Source of the DNA: Diploptera punctata
Taxonomy: Eukaryota > Arthropoda > Insecta > Blattodea > Blaberidae
Assembly (NCBI GenBank): GCA_030220185.1
Contig: JASPKZ010003419.1
Location: forward strand, 28,501-92,500
DNA: 64,000 bases
Direction: 5' to 3'
Shown here: positions 14,036 through 20,000 of the stretch, piece by piece
Layout of the letters: each line of letters begins with the position of its first letter
How positions within the stretch are numbered: the first letter of the stretch is position 1
Notes under the pieces: model-generated
Databases searched by the model: none
What the model saw: only the letters and a program-made list of their open reading frames with translations
Told to the model about the DNA's origin: nothing
Made by a program: the position numbers and the translations under genes

Positions 14036-17000
14036 GATAAAGCCCACCGCTGTAGTCTCAAGGTAGCGTGCTGCCTTATCACGCAGCGGGCCCAGGTTCG
14101 ATTCCCAGTAGTGACAGGCTCCTGGGTGAGGTTTTATCGGGGTTTTTCCTCACCTGTTAGAGAAATGTCAGGATGCTTAGGGCTTTTGGTTGTAGAATCC
14201 TTCTATACTAAGCCAGTACAAATTTTTATGTCTTGTGTTTGGCACAGGTTGTCATGATCCAATCACAATAATATTTGTTGAGTTATTAAGGTCAAATTGA
14301 AAAAAAAATAGAGGGTATGCATATTTGGTTTTTGCGAAAATAACTCTTTTATGCTTTGGGACACCCTAACCAACATACCTGATAGAGATGTTTTTATTAT
14401 TATTTTAATTTATTATTAATATTTAATAAACAGTTTGTAGCATTTGGCGCTCAGCAATTAACAATGTATAAGACAAAAAATTTGCATTTAGATTGGTGTG
14501 CTCAGGTAGCTCAGTTGGTAAAGCATTGGCATAGAAAGTCAAAGATCCTAGGTTCAACTCCAATCTGAGCAAATATTTTCCTATATTTCAAGAGAAAAAT
14601 TATATGCTCAGACCGGGACTTGAACCCGGGACCCTTGGTTCTCTAGACCAAGTGCTCTACCATCTGAGCTACCTGAGCAAGTACCGATCTAAACGCAAAT
14701 TTTTCTCTATATACTTTGTAATTCCCGCCCACCAAATGCTATGAAGCCTTTGCTTCTATCTTTGCAAATGGCACCTCCTATATTAAGAGGACATATTTGG
14801 GAATTATACATTACATTATAAATGCCAGTATGGGTTTTTCCAATGTTTTTATTATTAATTTCATACATCTCAATGATGGATAAATCATATTTGAATCCCA
14901 TTTTTAACTTTGAATAATTTATCCATCATTGAGATGTATGAAATTAATAATAAAAACATCGAAATATTTTCCTCTTCAAATATAATACCTGATAGAGACT
15001 TGGGAACACTGATGAATGGATATGCTCACCTCTTTTCCAAATGTCTTGAGTCCCGAGAAATGAAGACTCACCGTTGAGTTAAAGAAACTTGTGTATTTAT
15101 CCACACACTTGTCCAAGAGCTGAGCTGCCCTGCAAACACAGGGAAATTCTGCTTACATTACAAATCCAAGCTCCACAACACCAGCTGACTATGTGAGGTG
15201 TACTAACTTGTTAACGTGCTCCATGTCTGGCAGGTGTGCCACTGCGAGGGTTATGTGTAAGGTTGGTATCTGTATCAGAGATGAACACAGAGCTGGTTCC
15301 ATTCTCAGCGCGTTCTCCTGCACTCTCCTCACCATGCGATGGATCTAAACACAAACACACCTGTTACGTAGATTAATTAAAATGTTTTACACCTCACCTC
15401 ACATCCAGTCTTCTAATTATACCGGTTTCAAAGCTTATGCAGCTTCATCTTCAGTAATTTCTTGTTGACTGATGTTATGTTGATCAAGAGAGCTACTTTC
15501 TTCCTCCTCCTGTTGCTGGACCAATGAACCTCTAGATCAAATAAGGGAATTCCAAAATTCATAAGTTTCTCTTTCTTTCATCATCAGCAGAATTGGTATC
15601 TGCTACAAAAACTAGTAGTAGATACTCATTCTGCTGATGATGGAAGTTAACTTCCGAAATGCTTCCAGATAAATTTTAAATATAATATTTTAACACAGTT
15701 GAAGGCGACGGCACCTGCCAAAAGATACATATTTTAACTTTTCATCTTATGGCTATTCACCTCAATGGAATTAGTTATTAGTATTATTCCTACATTAGCC
15801 AATGAGGATGTGATGAAAATAACAGCAGAATTTACAGGTGAGTCAGCATGGAGCATATATTCTGCTCATAGGCCTAATTAAATTGTAAGTAAGGGATATA
15901 TATTGATATCATGCAAAAATCATGATTAGGTAGGATCATATACATTCAAAGTTAAAATTGAGAAACACATTATGAGGTTCTTAATTAATAAATTAATGAG
16001 TCATTTTAACATCTTACCTCATATTTCATGTTTTATCATAATGGCGGTTGAAAATGAATGACAAGATCATTTGAAAACTATAGTTACCGTGTTTGATAAA
16101 ACATGAAATATGAGGTAAGATGTTAAAATGACTCATTAATTTATTAGGATCATATATAATTTGTAATCTAATATATAAAAATTAATGTTTCTTTGTTTGT
16201 ACTTTATGCGCGGCCATACCATTGATCCGATTGTGATGGGGTTTTTTTGCAAAATGTTCAGGAGATTCCCGGGATAAACATAGGCTATAAAAGAGTTGTG
16301 ATACTCAACTCCTACACCCTTAAAAATTGCCCTTTGCAGTGGAAAATGTGAAAAAAGTAGCTCTTTGGACGCTTAAATGGCTTACGCTACCTAAACCATA
16401 ACAAATACACAAAATGAATGTACACAGAATTGAATATCTCAAAAAGCTCTACAAAAAAGTCTGCGACAGCATATGTTTATCTCTTACGGATAACTCACAA
16501 TAACCATTTTTGTCTTTCATTGATGTCAAGAAGATCGAGACAAGTACGTAGATTCCTGTGCAAGCATAGCAGCACATGGCGGGTATTTTTTTACAGATAA
16601 CCCACAATAACGAATTTTGTCTTTTAGCTCATTTATGCCAAGAAGATTGAGATAAGTAGATTCCCGGGCAACACCGGATAATCGGCATGGGGAATCTTAA
16701 AATAATTACGATATACATTTATAACTATTTTTCATTTTTCTTATTCAACTAATCATAAGAAGTAGATTAATTTTTATCTTTCAGCTCATTTATGCCAAGA
16801 AGATCAGGATGAGTAGATTCCCGGGCAATGCCAGGTAATCAGCACGGGGTATCTAAAAAATATAAATTTATAATTATTTTTCCTTTTACTCATTTAACAT
16901 AAAAACACATTAATTTTCATTTATATTAAATTAATGTTGGGAAGTAAACATTATGAGGTATAATCATTAAAATTCATTGGAGAACATATTGTTTAAACAA

Positions 17001-20000
17001 CTCACCTCATAGGATTCATGCTTCCATGATATCGCGATTTCAAACATAGTCATGTTCATCGTCAGCCATAACTCCGACTGATGAAATTCTTCGGCCGTCA
17101 ACTATTCTATTGTCGCCATCTTCAGTGCTGCCATCTATGGCTGAATTTATGAACTTCGAAATCAATGTAATTTCGTTAGGGATATCAAAATTCATTGATC
17201 TATTTTTGTTTTTCTGAATGTATATTTTTTCCCAAACTGTCAATTCCAAAGGTTTCTCTACTTGTTTTAAAAGTTATCATGGAAGCATGAATCCTATGAG
17301 GTGAGTTGTTTAAACGATATGTTCTCCGATGAATTTTAATAATTTTCATTTATTTAGGCATACCAGTGGACGCCTGGTATTAGTAAGTCATAAATAAATA
17401 AGAAATGGAAGTTATTAATTATTGCTACCATCTTATCCTGTATTCAGTTTATTTTCCATAAAAAACAATATAACTTCGATACACAATTCACTCACATAGT
17501 GGGTAAAGTAGCACCAAGGTTCCCCCAAGAGACAGTAGTTGTTTATAGTACAATGGGAAATTAGCTCAGATACTCCTGGATGACAGAACATTGGTTGTGT
17601 AACTACTGAAGATGTAACCACAAAGGTTACAAAACTGGTCTAATTACAAGACAGGACATGAGGTGAGGTGGTAAGAATTCTATTTTAAATATCAATTCCT
17701 TTGGCCAGCAACCAATCGAAGGGACTATTATTATGCTTTCAAGTCTTATGTGAGAATTTCCCAGAAGAACGCCGAAGCGAAAATTTTCTATAGGATCGTA
17801 ACAGGCCTTGGCCTAATACTTGGAAGGAAGAAGAAGAAGATATAATGAACTTACCTCAGGATTAGAAACTCTGATGCCAACAAAATAATTTGGTCGCAGA
17901 ATCATTTTTTTCAGTGGTGATGTTTCTTCAGATTCAGAGCTTTTCTTATTCTTCTTTTTCCACCTGGACCTCTTCCTTCTCTGCTTCCTGTTCTAAGAAA
18001 AAATCAACATTATAATCTTCTAAATCTAACATTCTATGATTTTCCTTACAATATTCTGATGACACTCTTGCAGTATACATTTTTTCCATTTTTAATAATA
18101 TTTTGTAGCATTTTAAACATTTTTCAATGATTCTTAATATCCCTGATTTGTTTATCTTCAATCCTTTCATTTTTGTTGGTTTTTATCAGTTTGTAGAGGT
18201 TATAATCCTTATATGGTGTTAAACTGATATTAATATACCAAATAAAATGTGCAGATTGTGATAAGATATACATTCGGAAAACAAACATAATTATGTTTTT
18301 ATTATTAATTTAACATTTCTCAATGAAAGATAAATTAAATTTGAAGAGAAAAATTTTCGCCTAGACCGGGACTCGAACCCGGGACCCTTGGCTTTCCGGG
18401 CCAAGTGCTCTACCAACTGAGCTACCGAGGCGAGTTACGATCTAGACGCAAATTTTTCTCTTATATACGTTGTAATTCCCTATCGCCAAATGCTTTTGAA
18501 ACCATTGTTTCTATCTTTGCAAATGGCGGCTTCTTAGTTAAGAAGACATTTATTGGAAATTTAACACTACTTTAAAAGCCAGTAAGGCCTCTAATGATGT
18601 TTTTATTATTAATTTAACATTTCTCAATGAAAGATAAATTAAATTTGAAGAGAAAAAAACGTATATAAGAGAAAAATTTGCGTCTAGATCGTAACTCGCC
18701 TCGGTAGCTCAGTTGGTAGAGCACTTGGCCCGGAAAGCCAAGGGTCCCGGGTTCGAGTCCCGGTCTAGGCGAAAATTTTTCTCTTCAAATTTAATTTATC
18801 TTTCATTGAGAAATGTTAAATTAATAATAAAAACATCATTAGAGGCCTTACTGGCTTTTAAAATAATGTTAAATTTCCAATAAATGTCTTCTTAACTAAG
18901 AAGCCGCCATTTGCAAAGATAGAAACAATGGTTTCAAAAGCATTTGGCGATAGGGAATTACAACGTATATAAGAGAAAAATTTGCGTCTAGATCGTAACT
19001 CGCCTCGGTAGCTCAGTTGGTAGAGCACTTGGCCCGGAAAGCCAAGGGTCCCGGGTTCGAGTCCCGGTCTAGGCGAAAATTTTTCTCTTCAAATTTAAAC
19101 ATAATTATATTAATGTTTTTATTATTAATTTAACATTTCTCAATGAAAGATAAATTATATTTGAAGAGAAAATTTTTTGCCTAGACCGAGACTCAAACCC
19201 AGGACCTTTGGCTTGCCAGGCCAAATGCTCTACCAATTGAGCTATCGAGGCGAGTTACGATCTAGACGCAAATTTTTCTCTTATATACATTGTAATTCCC
19301 TCTCACCAAATGCTTTTGAAACCATTGTTTCTATCGGTAGCTCAGTTGGTAGAGCATTTGGCCTGGCAAGCCAAAGTCCCCGGGTTCGAGTCTCAGTCTA
19401 GGCGAAAATTTTTCTCTTCAAATAGAATTATATTACTTTTAGTCTGATCATCCTACCTCAATATTAATGTTGATTTGTTCTTGGACATGTTTCAAAACAA
19501 TTCTGTTTTATCGTCAGCTTGTCCAGACTGGTTTGATTTATGTTGCATTATGTTGCACAACCTGGATGTCGATGTCAGCTCCATCCTGTGGTTGGCTGAA
19601 GAACCTCCAAACAAGGTCACGCTCCGTCGGTATTTCAAAATTCATAACTCTGTTTTTGTTCTTCTGGATATAAATTTTTTCCCAAATAGTCAGCTCTTTT
19701 GTATTTTCTAACTGTTTTAATAATTTAGTGTCTGAATTTATATTATGTTTTTCAGACCAAACATGAGCAGCAACAGCAGATTTTTCTATTTCCCCATTTT
19801 TAATATTTCTTATGTGTTCTTTGGTTCTAATTTTTAGGTTTCTTTTTGTTTTCCTATATATATCTTTTCACAACCCATGCATTCAATTTGATATATTTCC
19901 GACTTTTTTATTTTTACCAGTTTTTTTCATTTTTGTTGATTTTTATTAGTTTATTTAAACTGTAGTTATTTTTCGGTGCTAATTTAATATTAAACTTCTC

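Larger units (their letters stand above)
18290..19430. repeat. Cluster of five S6 tRNA-like units in alternating orientation
   Basis: Units repeat 'attaatttaacatttctcaa', a tRNA-like head, 'gatctagacgcaaatttttc' and 'caaatggcggcttcttagtt'. Heads at 18359, 18698, 19002, 19179 and 19335 run -, +, +, -, +. Adjacent inverted units can pair over about 350 bp. Confidence 0.82.

Noticed and set aside
15061..15129. Alternative donor GTGAGT inside AKAP7 exon 4 (after 'aactcaacg')
   Set aside because: Using it would break the frame and lose the conserved FSGLKTFGKE segment; the later GTGAGC keeps phase.
18698..19074. Functional tRNA genes (several good cloverleaf folds)
   Set aside because: Position 33 is C, copies are identical and embedded in repeated mobile bodies in both orientations, and the acceptor stem has mismatches.
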